From: VAXT01 sp963698015
GTDB lineage: Bacteria; Actinomycetota; Thermoleophilia; Gaiellales; Gaiellaceae
Length of the DNA stretch: 64,000 bases
Direction: 5' to 3'
NCBI GenBank assembly: GCA_963698015.1
Contig: OY969109.1
Span: 1,798,001-1,862,000 of the forward strand
Below the pieces are notes generated by a model. That model was not told the DNA's origin, searched no databases, and saw nothing but the letters and a program-made list of their open reading frames with translations. The position numbers and the translations under genes are program-made. The first letter of the stretch is position 1. The number at the start of each line of letters is the position of its first letter. Below are positions 34,196-42,776 of this stretch, piece after piece.

Positions 34196-35172
34196 CGGCC
34201 CGGCACCGGGGTTGTACGTCGCACTCCGAGCGCAGCCGCGAGCTGCTCGTACACGTCCTGCCCTTCCAGGTCGTAGCTCCGGTCGAACTCCACGGCGCCG
34301 TTCAGCTCGATCACGGCATAGCCGTCGGCGAGCGGGAGCAGGTCGACGCCGACGAAATCTCCTCCGATTGCAGCTGCCGCTGCGATCGCGAGGCGGCTGA
34401 GCTCGGGAGACGGAGTCACCGATCGCCGTGCCGCACCGAGCGAGACGTTCGTCCTCCACTCGCCCGGCGGCGCAACTCGCTGGATGCCGCCGACGACACG
34501 GCCGTCGGCGACGAGAAGCCGGATGTCGCGGCCGGTCGGGGGCACGAGCTCCTGGAGCAGGGCTCCGTGCCGCCGAAACCACGGGCGATCGCGGACGGCA
34601 CGAATCACGGCTTCGACCTCGTCGTCGCTGTCGCAGCGGAAGACGTCGATGCCCCAGCTGCCGAAACGGGGCTTGACGACGAGTGGAGGCCGCAGTCCGA
34701 GCGGAGCGCCCGCGCGCGGCAGGTGCACGGTTTTCGGATGAGGGATCCCTGCAGCGACGAGGCACTGCGCGGTCAGCAGCTTGTCGTGCGCGTGGACGAG
34801 CGCCGACCGGGAGTTGAGGACACGCACGCCGCGGTGTACGAGCTCCGCGAATGCGTCCAGCCCCTCCTCGATGCCGTCCAGCGTCGGCCGGACGTCGAGC
34901 CGGGCGAGCGCGGTGTCACCCGGTGCGAGCAGGCTGACCGCCTCCGGTGGTGACAGCAGCACGGCCGGGATGCCGCGTTTCAACCACTCCTCTGCGAGCT
35001 CACCGCTGGTGCGTTGTCCCCAGCCGATGATCGCGACGAGCTCGCCCGGCGAACTGAAATCACCGGCGAGTCGCGGAACTCTCGAGGTGGGCTCGCCGAT
35101 CCCCATGCCCAAATGATCGATCGCCCGCGCCGCGTCGGCATCCGAAGCGGCGCCGATCAGTGTTACGGTCAA
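34192..35172 (-). CDS. RimK-like ATP-grasp ligase
   Basis: A protein of 326 aa, TTG start at 35172. The ATP-grasp core runs from about residue 125: KLLTAQCLVAAGIPHPKTV, then the ATP-binding LVVKPRFGSWGIDVF with Lys and Gly-loop, LLQELVPP, DIRLLVADGRVVGGIQRVA, and the metal-binding end DLLPLADGYAVIELNGAVEFD. This is the carboxylate-amine ligase layout of RimK/LysX enzymes, which add an amino acid to a carboxyl group. Next to an M20 peptidase it suggests build-and-trim of an amino-acyl or glutamyl conjugate. Diverges from the Acg gene. Confidence 0.82.
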   Translation of the reverse strand: MTVTLIGAASDADAARAIDHLGMGIGEPTSRVPRLAGDFSSPGELVAIIGWGQRTSGELAEEWLKRGIPAVLLSPPEAVSLLAPGDTALARLDVRPTLDGIEEGLDAFAELVHRGVRVLNSRSALVHAHDKLLTAQCLVAAGIPHPKTVHLPRAGAPLGLRPPLVVKPRFGSWGIDVFRCDSDDEVEAVIRAVRDRPWFRRHGALLQELVPPTGRDIRLLVADGRVVGGIQRVAPPGEWRTNVSLGAARRSVTPSPELSRLAIAAAAAIGGDFVGVDLLPLADGYAVIELNGAVEFDRSYDLEGQDVYEQLAAALGVRRTTPVPGR

Positions 35173-35197
35173 GTACGGACTTCGGAAAACCCGTACT
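35172..35197. promoter_or_regulatory. Dyad AGTACGG-N12-CCGTACT in divergent region
   Basis: A perfect 7-bp inverted repeat (35172-35178 and 35191-35197) in the 80 bp between the divergent ATP-grasp and hemerythrin-Acg genes. It overlaps the proposed TTG of the former. A likely binding site for a dimeric regulator serving both directions. Confidence 0.5.
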
Positions 35198-35252
35198 CCG
35201 AACCGTGCCCGCGCGGATGCCCTCGCGGACGGCTCGGGTGAGGGTTGTGGCG

Positions 35253-36752
35253 ATGGCGCAGAAGCTGACAGAGCCGCTTCGATCCCGACACGACAGCCTC
35301 AGGCCGCGCGTCGAGCAGATCGCAGAGGTTGCCCGCGAGGTTCCCTCGCTCCGGCTCGACCAACGTCGCGCAGTGGTTGCCGAGATCCTCGACTTCCTTC
35401 GCGGCGAGTTGAGACTGCACGCCGAGGCGGAGGAGGCCTGGCTGTATCCGCAGATCGCGCACCAGCTCCCCCATCCACTCTCGACGGCAGGCATGACCTT
35501 CGACCACAAGCTCTTGCGCGAGCGGATCGACGAGCTCGAGGCTGCGGACGTCCACGACGCCCCGACGCTGCAGGCGCTCCTGTACGGCATCCACGCGTTG
35601 CTGGACGCGCACTTCCGGAAGGAAGAAGAGGTCTATCTCCCGCTGCTCGAGTACGACGACGAGACGTCCACGATCGTCGAGATCGAGGCGGCCATGGGAC
35701 GTCACGAGCGCGGCGAGGTCTCGGCCATGGCTCGTGCCCAGATCGACTTGGCGCTGAGCGAGTTTCCGTCCCGAGGGCAGCCGATCGAGAAGCTCGCATA
35801 CCTGCTCCGGTACGCGATTCAGGCCCCGTCGAGCCACAACAGCCAACCCTGGCGTTTCAAGCTTGCCGATGACGCGGTCGAGCTGTTCGCCGATCGCAGT
35901 CGCGCCCTCCCCGTGGTCGACCCGGACGACAGGGAGCTCCTGATGAGCTGCGGCGCCGCGCTGTTCACGCTGCGGACGGCGATTCGCCACTACGGGTTCG
36001 AAGAGAAGGTCGAGCTTCTGCCGCGCGACGACGAGCCCGACCTGCTGGCACGAATCGGCCTCGGAGAGGCGCGGACGCCGACGCGCGCGGAAAAGCTCCT
36101 GTTCTGGGCGATTTCGGCCCGCCACACGAACCGCAGCAGGTTCGAAGCGCGCCCCGTTCCCGATGAGCTGCTCGCCGAGTTGAAGCGCGCAGCCGCCGAC
36201 GAGGGAGCGGACCTCCGGATCCTCGCCGCGGACGAGGAGCGGAGTCAGCTCGGCTCCCTCGTCGCCGAGGGGGACAAACGGCAGTTCGCGGATCCGAGCT
36301 TTCGGCGCGAGCTCGCGGCGTGGATGCACGCCGGCCGGCGCCAGATGCGGGACGGCATGACGAGCGAGGCGCTCGACATCCCGCGCGCTCCGGTCCAGTT
36401 CGCGCCGCTCGTCGTCAGAACGTTCGACGTCGGGAAGGGCAAGGCCGCGCACGATCGCAAGATCGCGGCGGGCTCGCCGGTCCTCGCTGTCCTGGGCACA
36501 TCGGATGACGGCCCACCGGATTGGCTCGCTGCCGGGCAGGCGCTCACGCGCGTGCTGCTCCGAGCGGCCCAGGACGGGGTTTCGGCCTCGTTCCTCAACC
36601 AGCCGGTCGAGGTGGCCGAGCTCCGCGCCTCGGTCGCCCGGCTCGCAGGCGTTCGTGTGCCGCAACTCGTGCTCCGGCTCGGGTACGGTCCGATCACCGA
36701 GCCGACGCTGCGTCGGCCGCTCTCCGACGTCGTCGACCTGGTCGAGGAGTAG
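35253..36752 (+). CDS. Hemerythrin-domain / Acg-family nitroreductase fusion
   Basis: About 499 aa from the ATG at 35253 (GAGGG upstream). Residues about 1-140 form a four-helix HHE domain with ligands spread as RSRHDSL, RLHAEAEEAWLY, TFDHKLL and IHALLDAHFRKEEEVYLPLLE, expected to bind a di-iron centre that senses or handles O2 or NO. Residues about 165-499 match the Acg nitroreductase-fold family (APSSHNSQPWRF, ISARHTNRSRFE, SASFLNQPVEV), whose mycobacterial member is induced by hypoxia. The fusion suggests a flavoprotein regulated by or supplied through an iron site. Followed after 19 bp by tdh. Confidence 0.85.
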   Translation: MAQKLTEPLRSRHDSLRPRVEQIAEVAREVPSLRLDQRRAVVAEILDFLRGELRLHAEAEEAWLYPQIAHQLPHPLSTAGMTFDHKLLRERIDELEAADVHDAPTLQALLYGIHALLDAHFRKEEEVYLPLLEYDDETSTIVEIEAAMGRHERGEVSAMARAQIDLALSEFPSRGQPIEKLAYLLRYAIQAPSSHNSQPWRFKLADDAVELFADRSRALPVVDPDDRELLMSCGAALFTLRTAIRHYGFEEKVELLPRDDEPDLLARIGLGEARTPTRAEKLLFWAISARHTNRSRFEARPVPDELLAELKRAAADEGADLRILAADEERSQLGSLVAEGDKRQFADPSFRRELAAWMHAGRRQMRDGMTSEALDIPRAPVQFAPLVVRTFDVGKGKAAHDRKIAAGSPVLAVLGTSDDGPPDWLAAGQALTRVLLRAAQDGVSASFLNQPVEVAELRASVARLAGVRVPQLVLRLGYGPITEPTLRRPLSDVVDLVEE

Positions 36753-36771
36753 ACGCGTAGTGCCGGAGACG

Positions 36772-37860
36772 ATGTGGGCGGTCCGCAAGCTCCGGCCCGA
36801 GCCGGGGCTCGTCCTCGATGAGGTGCCGCTCCCGGCCCTCGGCGACGACGACGTCCTCGTCCGCGTCGAGGCCGCGAGCCTCTGTGGAACGGATTTGCAC
36901 ATCTCCCACTGGGACGACTGGGCCGCGCACAGGGTCGAGCCGCCTCTGACGCTCGGCCACGAGTTCGCCGGAACGATCGTCGACGTCGGCCGCAACGTGC
37001 GCCACGTCGCGACCGGTGACTACGTCTCGGCAGAGAGCCACGTCACCTGCGGCATGTGCTTCCACTGCCGAACGGGGCAGGCCCACATGTGCGAGCAGAC
37101 CCAGATCCTCGGCGTCGACAGAGACGGCGCCTTCGCGGAGTATGTGGCCGTGCCCGAGTCCGTGATCTGGCTCAACGACCGATCGAAGCTTCCGCCCGAG
37201 ATCGCGACGCTCCAGGAGCCGTTCGGGAACGCGGTCTTCGCAACGAGCACGCACGATCTCGCGGGGAAGGCGGTCGGGATCCTCGGCTGCGGCCCGGTCG
37301 GGCTGTTCAGCATCGCGATTGCGCGGGCCTCCGGAGCCGGGCGAGTGCTGGCCTCGGATCGGGTTGCGTACCGCCTGGCTCTCGCGCACACGATGGGTGC
37401 CACGGACGCCGTGAAGGTCGACGACGTCCTGGACGTGCCGGCCTGGTTCATCGAGCGAAACGAGGGGGCGCACCTAGACGTCGTCTTCGAGATGTCCGGC
37501 TCGCCGGATGCGATCGGCGACTCGTTCCGAATCGTCCGGAACGGGGGCCATGTGGTGCTCTTCGGGATCCCGTCCCGCCCCGTCGAGGTGGACATCGCGG
37601 AGTCGCTGATCTTCAAGAACCTGACCGTGACGGCGCTCAGCGGCCGCCAGGTATTCGGGACGTGGTACACGACTCGGTGGCTGCTCGAGCACGGCGTCGT
37701 CGACCTTCGCCCGCTGATCACCCACCGCTTCCCACTCACCGGCTTCGACCAGGGGCTCGCCGAGCTCGATGCGGGACGCGCCTGCAAGGTCGTCCTCTTC
37801 CCGAGCGGCATCGAGGCGGTCGACCGGGCGGCCACGGCCGCTGAGCGGGTGTCTGCGTGA
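36772..37860 (+). CDS. tdh: L-threonine 3-dehydrogenase (zinc MDR family)
   Basis: About 362 aa from the ATG at 36772, which aligns with the family start (MxALxKLxxEPGL). A GTG at 36760 is possible. It oxidises threonine to 2-amino-3-ketobutyrate with NAD+. Catalytic zinc ligands are seen in SLCGTDLHI and LGHEFAG. The structural zinc lobe is TCGMCFHCRTGQAHMC. The Rossmann motif is ILGCGPVGLFSI. The kbl gene follows with a GTGA overlap, which strongly supports Tdh over a general alcohol dehydrogenase. Confidence 0.92.
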   Translation: MWAVRKLRPEPGLVLDEVPLPALGDDDVLVRVEAASLCGTDLHISHWDDWAAHRVEPPLTLGHEFAGTIVDVGRNVRHVATGDYVSAESHVTCGMCFHCRTGQAHMCEQTQILGVDRDGAFAEYVAVPESVIWLNDRSKLPPEIATLQEPFGNAVFATSTHDLAGKAVGILGCGPVGLFSIAIARASGAGRVLASDRVAYRLALAHTMGATDAVKVDDVLDVPAWFIERNEGAHLDVVFEMSGSPDAIGDSFRIVRNGGHVVLFGIPSRPVEVDIAESLIFKNLTVTALSGRQVFGTWYTTRWLLEHGVVDLRPLITHRFPLTGFDQGLAELDAGRACKVVLFPSGIEAVDRAATAAERVSA

Positions 37861-39053
37861 GCGATCGGCTGCGCGAGCAGGTGGCCGCCGAGCTCGACGC
37901 GCTACGCGCCGCGAACACGTACAAGACCTTCCTGACGCTGCGCTCCCCGCAGGGCCCTGTGGTCGAGATGGAGGGCCGGGGCGAGGTGATCGTCCTGTCC
38001 TCGAACAACTACCTCGGCCTCGCCTCCCATCCGGCCGTGATCGAAGCGACGAAATCCGGGCTTGACCGCTACGGTGCCGGCACGGCCTCGGTTCGTTTCA
38101 TCTGCGGCACGTTCGAGCCGCACCTCGAGCTCGAGGCGGCGCTCGCGGACCTCGTCGGAACGGAGGCGGCGCTGACCTACGCCTCCTGCTGGAACGCGAA
38201 CGAGGCGGTGATCCCGTCGCTGACCGACGAGAACACGGTGCTGATCTCGGACGAGCTGAACCACGCGAGCATCGTCGACGCCATGCGCCTCGCGAAGCCT
38301 GCGCGCAAGGTCGTCTTCCCGCACTCGGATATGGACGCACTGCGCGACACGCTTCGAACCTGTGAGGCCGGCCAGAGGAAGATCGTCGTCACGGACGGCG
38401 TGTTCAGCATGGAGGGGGACATCGCACGGCTGCCCGAGATCGTCGAGCTCTCGCGCGAGCACGACGCCATCGTGATCGTCGACGACTCGCACGGGACGGG
38501 CGTCATGGGCGCAACGGGGCGGGGGATTGCGGAGCACTACGGCCTGCTCGGCGAGATCGACGTGATCACGAGCACGCTCGGCAAGGCGCTCGGGGGCGCC
38601 GCCGGTGGTTTCGTCGCGTCGTCCCGCGAGGTCTGCGACCTGCTCGCGCAGCGCTCCCGGCCCCAGCTCTTCTCCAACGCGATCCCGCCCTCGATCGCCT
38701 GCGGCGCACTGGCTGCAGTGCGTGTGCTCCGCTCTCAGCCCGCCCTTGTCGACCGGCTCCAGGCGAACACGGTCACGTTCCGCAAGCGGCTCGCGGAGGC
38801 CGGCTTCCAGCCGCTCGACGGCGATGCGGCGATCATCCCGATCATCGTGGGCGAGACCTCGTTCGCGATCGAGCTCAGCAAACGGCTCCTGGACGAAGGC
38901 GTCTTTGTGACGGGCTTCGGGTACCCGGTCGTGCCGGAAGGGAAGGCGCGGGTCCGGGTCCAGATGTCTGCCGCGCTCGAGCCGGAGCACCTCGATCGTT
39001 CGCTAGCGGCCTTCGACACGGTTGGAACGGCCACCGGCCTGCTCGTCGCCTAG
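37857..39053 (+). CDS. kbl: 2-amino-3-ketobutyrate CoA ligase (glycine C-acetyltransferase)
   Basis: A PLP enzyme of 398 aa in the alpha-oxoamine synthase family. It converts 2-amino-3-ketobutyrate plus CoA to glycine and acetyl-CoA. Motifs are LSSNNYLGLASHP (about residue 47), DELNHASIVDAMR, VDDSHGTGVMGATGRG with the PLP-stacking and Asp residues, and STLGKALGGAAGGF with the Schiff-base Lys (about 243). Paired with tdh it forms the threonine-to-glycine route. Its stop overlaps that of the convergent membrane protein gene. Confidence 0.94.
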   Translation: MSDRLREQVAAELDALRAANTYKTFLTLRSPQGPVVEMEGRGEVIVLSSNNYLGLASHPAVIEATKSGLDRYGAGTASVRFICGTFEPHLELEAALADLVGTEAALTYASCWNANEAVIPSLTDENTVLISDELNHASIVDAMRLAKPARKVVFPHSDMDALRDTLRTCEAGQRKIVVTDGVFSMEGDIARLPEIVELSREHDAIVIVDDSHGTGVMGATGRGIAEHYGLLGEIDVITSTLGKALGGAAGGFVASSREVCDLLAQRSRPQLFSNAIPPSIACGALAAVRVLRSQPALVDRLQANTVTFRKRLAEAGFQPLDGDAAIIPIIVGETSFAIELSKRLLDEGVFVTGFGYPVVPEGKARVRVQMSAALEPEHLDRSLAAFDTVGTATGLLVA

Positions 39054-39769
39054 ACCCGCGCGACCCGCCGAACTCGGCGACCGGCGCGCTCGGTCTCGCG
39101 GATCGCCCGAGCGGCGGCGGCGGCGAAATCGGGGGCTTCGACCTCGGTCTCGAGCTCCTCGCCGCGCTCGAGGCCGACGGTCAGGTGGTAGATCTCCTCG
39201 CGAGGGCGTGCGAGAGCCAGTAGCGGCTGCAGGGCCACCAGGAGGACGTCGAGCACGGCCAGCGCTCCGAGGATTCTGAAGTAGAACTGGGTGTTGGGCT
39301 CCGCCCAGACGGCCGCCGTCGCCATCACGGTCAGGAGAAGCGCGAGCCCGCACGAGATCGCGAAGATGGTGCGGACAGAGGACGGGTCGGTCTCCTGCCG
39401 GCGGGCGGCGAGCGCGCCCGTCTGGGACGCGGCCAGGGCGAAGACGGTGACGGTCACGATCGACTTGCCCAGCGTCTCGGATTCGCCGCCCCAGATGCTG
39501 ACCAGGCCGAGCGTGAGGCCGGCGCTTGCGAGTGCCACGATGGCCGCTGCGAGCGGGCGATGACGCGACTGGTCGAGCAGGAAGCCGGCCGGCAGCGCGA
39601 CGAGCCCGTATCCGGCGAGCATCAGCGTCGTCCCCAGAATCCGGCCCTCGGTGTCGCCGAAGTTGCCGAAGAGGAGGATCCCGATCGCGAGCAGCGCTGT
39701 CGCGCAGAGTGAGACCGCCACCCCTGTGAGCACGAATCGGCGTGCGCGTCGAGGAGCGCCCGCGGACAT
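39050..39769 (-). CDS. Integral membrane protein of unknown function
   Basis: A protein of 239 aa with about six membrane helices (residues about 13-35, 43-65, 72-92, 102-122, 135-155 and 165-185) and a soluble acidic/Arg-rich C-terminus (TVGLERGEELETEVEAPDFAAAAARAIRE). No family is recognised. Its ATG lies one base after the stop of the tyrosine phenol-lyase gene, so it is probably co-expressed and might be linked to that enzyme, though it lacks obvious transporter motifs. Confidence 0.7.
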   Translation of the reverse strand: MSAGAPRRARRFVLTGVAVSLCATALLAIGILLFGNFGDTEGRILGTTLMLAGYGLVALPAGFLLDQSRHRPLAAAIVALASAGLTLGLVSIWGGESETLGKSIVTVTVFALAASQTGALAARRQETDPSSVRTIFAISCGLALLLTVMATAAVWAEPNTQFYFRILGALAVLDVLLVALQPLLALARPREEIYHLTVGLERGEELETEVEAPDFAAAAARAIRETERAGRRVRRVARV

Positions 39770-39770
39770 C

Positions 39771-41150
39771 TCAGACGCGCGCAGGTCGAGGGAGCGGCGC
39801 GAGGGGGTCGAATCGCGCCTGGAAGAAGCGGAGGTGCTCCGGCTCGTACGTCATTCGCAGCCCGTGCACCTCGTCGGCCCGTTCGTGCACGCCCACGATC
39901 ACGTCGGCCACGTAGGAAAGGTGCTCCTGCGTGTACACGCGTCGCGGAATCGTGAGGCGCACGAGCTCGAGCCCGTCGTACGGCTCGGAGCCGTGCTGGC
40001 CGGAGACGATGCCGCGCTCCATCGAGCGCACGCCGCCCGCGAGGTAGATGGCCGCCGCGAGGGCCTGCGCCGGGAACTGCTCCTGCGGGATGTGCGGGAG
40101 GAACCTCTTTGCGTCGAGGAACACGCCGTGGGCACCGACCGGGATCACGATCGGGACACCCGCTTCCTCGAGCAGCCCACCGAGGTACGCGGCCTGCGAG
40201 ACGTAGTGCCGCACCGTGGCTTCGTCGGTCGACTCGCCGATGCCCTGCGCGAGAGCCTCCATGTCGTGGCCCGCAAGCCCGCCGTAGTGCGGAAAGCCTT
40301 CGTAGACCACGACGAGCTCGCGGGCCCGCTCGGCGAGGCGGTCGTCGTTGAGAGCGAGGAAGCCTCCGATCGGGACGAAGTGATCCTTCTTGGAGGAGAA
40401 GACCGCTCCGTCGCTGAGGTCGGCGATCGCGCGGATGATCTCCGGGAGCGGCCAGTCGCTCCAGCCCGGCTCCCGATCCTTGACGAAGACGGCGTTCTCG
40501 GAGATCCGGGTGGCGTCGAGGATCAGTGGGACCCCGTGCTCGTGCGCGAGCCGGTGCACCTCGGCGAGGTTGTCGACTGAGAAGGGCTGCCCTCCGGCCA
40601 TGTTCACGCAGGCCTCGTGGCGCACATATGCGATGCCGTCGCTCGTCGCCGAAGACAGGACCTTGTCGAGCGCGTTCAGGTCGATGTTGCCCTTGAACGG
40701 GAGGTTCGCGCCGGGATCGGTCGCCTCCGGCACGGCGACGTCGACCCAGATCCCGCCGGCGAGCTCGACGTGCTCGCGCGACGTCGTGAAGTAGAGGTTC
40801 GAGGGGACGATCTGCCCCGGCTCGACGAGCACACGCGCGAGCAGATGCTCGGCGCCGCGTCCCTGGTGAGTAGGGATCAGGTGCCGATAGCCGTAGACCT
40901 CCCGGACCGCCGTTTCGAGCCGGAAGAAGCTCCGCGAGCCTGCATACGCCTCGTCCCCGAGCTCCATCGCGGCCCGCTGCTCCTGGGAGAGCGCCGAGGT
41001 GCCGCTGTCCGTGAGGAGGTCGATGTAGACGTCCTCGGAACGGAGCAGGAAGGTGTTGAATCCGGCCCGCTCGAGCGCCAGGCGCCTGGCCTCGGGCCCA
41101 ACGAGCTCGATCGGCTCGACGACCTTGATCTTCCAGGGAGGCGCGCCCAT
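39771..41150 (-). CDS. tpl: Tyrosine phenol-lyase (tryptophanase/TPL family)
   Basis: A PLP beta-eliminating lyase of 459 aa. Family motifs: IDLLTDSGTSALS (residues about 44-56), GDEAYAGSRSFFRLE, PTHQGRGAEHLL, and SSKKDHFVPIGGFL with the Schiff-base Lys. The choice of TPL over tryptophanase rests on SMERGIVS, where the Arg occupies the position of the phenol-side Arg of TPL (Ile in tryptophanase), and on the TPL-like IPRRVYT and LRFFQARFD tail. It would release phenol, pyruvate and ammonia from tyrosine. An upstream element box lies 56 bp ahead of the start. Confidence 0.82.
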   Translation of the reverse strand: MGAPPWKIKVVEPIELVGPEARRLALERAGFNTFLLRSEDVYIDLLTDSGTSALSQEQRAAMELGDEAYAGSRSFFRLETAVREVYGYRHLIPTHQGRGAEHLLARVLVEPGQIVPSNLYFTTSREHVELAGGIWVDVAVPEATDPGANLPFKGNIDLNALDKVLSSATSDGIAYVRHEACVNMAGGQPFSVDNLAEVHRLAHEHGVPLILDATRISENAVFVKDREPGWSDWPLPEIIRAIADLSDGAVFSSKKDHFVPIGGFLALNDDRLAERARELVVVYEGFPHYGGLAGHDMEALAQGIGESTDEATVRHYVSQAAYLGGLLEEAGVPIVIPVGAHGVFLDAKRFLPHIPQEQFPAQALAAAIYLAGGVRSMERGIVSGQHGSEPYDGLELVRLTIPRRVYTQEHLSYVADVIVGVHERADEVHGLRMTYEPEHLRFFQARFDPLAPLPRPARV

Positions 41151-41205
41151 GGTCCAAGAATCGGCCTCGCCCCCGGCAAAGTCATCCGGATCCAGCCCGA
41201 TCGAG

Positions 41206-41221
41206 CCTGAGGGAAACTACC
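41206..41221 (-). promoter_or_regulatory. Upstream element box 3 (GGTAGTTTCCCTCAGG)
   Basis: Minus-strand GGTAGTTTCCCTCAGG, 56 bp upstream of the tyrosine phenol-lyase start, in the 96-bp gap before the malic enzyme stop. It shares the CAGG end with boxes 5 and 6. Confidence 0.6.
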
Positions 41222-41246
41222 GACCCCCAGCTCGCTGCAAGTTCCG

Positions 41247-42776
41247 TCAGTCGACCCGGAGCTCGGACGGATCCGGTTCTCGGCCGTGCCTCGCTCGCCG
41301 TGCCACTCCCGATCGGTCCGCCGCGTCCGCAACAGCCTCCGCGACAGCCGGCGCGACCTCGCGGTTGAAGACGCTCGGGACGATGTAGTCCGCCTCGAGC
41401 TCCTCGGGCTTGACCACGGACGCGATCGCGTGCGCCGCCGCGACCTCCATCTCCTTCGTGATCTGGCTCGCCCGCACGTCGAGCGCGCCACGGAAGACAC
41501 CCGGGAAGGCGAGGACGTTGTTGATCTGATTCGGGTAGTCGGAGCGGCCGGTCGCGATCACCTCGACGTCGCGGTCGATCTCCTCAGGCATCACCTCGGG
41601 GACGGGGTTCGCCATCGCGAACACGATCGCGCGATCGGTCATCCGCCGGATCGCCTCGGCGCTCACCGCGCCCGGAGTCGAGAGGCCGATGTACACGTCC
41701 GCGCCGTCGAGAGCCTCGTCGGCCGAGCAACGCAGGTCGCGGGGGTTGGTCAGCTCCGCGTACTCCACCTTGGCGGATGAGAGCTGAGGCCGGCCGGTGA
41801 ACAGCGAGCCCACCCGGTCGCACCCCACGATGTCCCTCGCGCCCGCGGCGAGCAGCGTCTTGGTGACCGCCGTGCCGGCGGCGCCGACGCCGGTCATGAC
41901 GATGCGCACGTCCGGAAGCTCCTTGCCGACGACGCGCAGCGCATTGATCAGCGATGCGAGGACGACGATCGCCGTGCCGTGCTGGTCGTCGTGGAAGACG
42001 GGGATGTCGAGCTCCTCGCGGAGCCGGCGCTCGATCTCGAAGCAGCGCGGGGCCGAGATGTCCTCGAGGTTGATCCCGCCGAACACCGGGGCGATCGCCT
42101 TGACCGCGGCCACGATCTCGTCGACGTCCTTCGTCGCCAGGCAGATTGGCCAGGCGTCGACCCCGCCGAACTCCTTGAAGAGGACGGCCTTGCCCTCCAT
42201 CACTGGCAGCGCGCCCTCAGGGCCGATGTCGCCGAGCCCGAGCACCGCCGTTCCGTCGCTGACGACGGCGACGGTGTTCTGCTTGATCGTGAGCGACCAG
42301 ACCTTCGAGGGATCTGCCGCGATCGCGGACGAGACCCGGCCGACGCCAGGCGTGTAGGCGATCGAGAGGTCGTCGCGCGTCTTGAGCGGGGTGCGGGGGG
42401 TCACCTCGAGCTTGCCGCCGAGGTGGGCGAGGAAGGTGCGGTCGGAGACGTGCTCGACCTCGATCCCGTGCACGCGGCGGACGGCTTCCAGGATCCGTTC
42501 GACGTGCGCGGCGTCGGCCGCGAGGAATGTCACGTCCCGCACCTTGTGCCCGCGCCCGACACGCACGAGGTCGATTGCCCCCAGGAGCCCACCCGCGTCG
42601 CCGATCGCGTCGGCCAGTGACGCGAACGCGCCCGGGTGGTTCTCGAGCCGTACGCGCATCGTCGCGCTGAACGAGGCCGAGGGGTGCAGGGCGGGCTGCC
42701 GCTGGGGATGAAGCGTGCGCTTGAGACGGCTCAGGAGGCCGTTGCGCGAAGCCCCGCTGAGGGCGTGCTCTGTCAA
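41247..42776 (-). CDS. Malic enzyme with N-terminal ACT domain
   Basis: About 509 aa from a TTG at 42776 that overlaps the upstream stop (TTGA). An internal ATG at 42659 is the alternative. Residues about 38-115 are an ACT-like regulatory domain (MRVRLENHPGAFASLADAIGDAGG). The rest is a short-type malic enzyme that decarboxylates malate to pyruvate with NAD(P)+: SIAYTPGVG, VLGLGDIGPEGALPVMEGKAVLFK, INLEDISAPRCFEIE, FHDDQHGTAIV and the MTGVGAAGTA dinucleotide fold. The ACT domain implies allosteric control by a small ligand. Coupled to the copper protein gene upstream. Confidence 0.92.
   Translation of the reverse strand: MTEHALSGASRNGLLSRLKRTLHPQRQPALHPSASFSATMRVRLENHPGAFASLADAIGDAGGLLGAIDLVRVGRGHKVRDVTFLAADAAHVERILEAVRRVHGIEVEHVSDRTFLAHLGGKLEVTPRTPLKTRDDLSIAYTPGVGRVSSAIAADPSKVWSLTIKQNTVAVVSDGTAVLGLGDIGPEGALPVMEGKAVLFKEFGGVDAWPICLATKDVDEIVAAVKAIAPVFGGINLEDISAPRCFEIERRLREELDIPVFHDDQHGTAIVVLASLINALRVVGKELPDVRIVMTGVGAAGTAVTKTLLAAGARDIVGCDRVGSLFTGRPQLSSAKVEYAELTNPRDLRCSADEALDGADVYIGLSTPGAVSAEAIRRMTDRAIVFAMANPVPEVMPEEIDRDVEVIATGRSDYPNQINNVLAFPGVFRGALDVRASQITKEMEVAAAHAIASVVKPEELEADYIVPSVFNREVAPAVAEAVADAADRSGVARRARHGREPDPSELRVD

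Noticed and set aside
35169..36995. 608-codon minus-strand ORF antisense to the hemerythrin-Acg gene
   Set aside because: No recognisable domain, and the plus strand carries conserved HHE and nitroreductase motifs.
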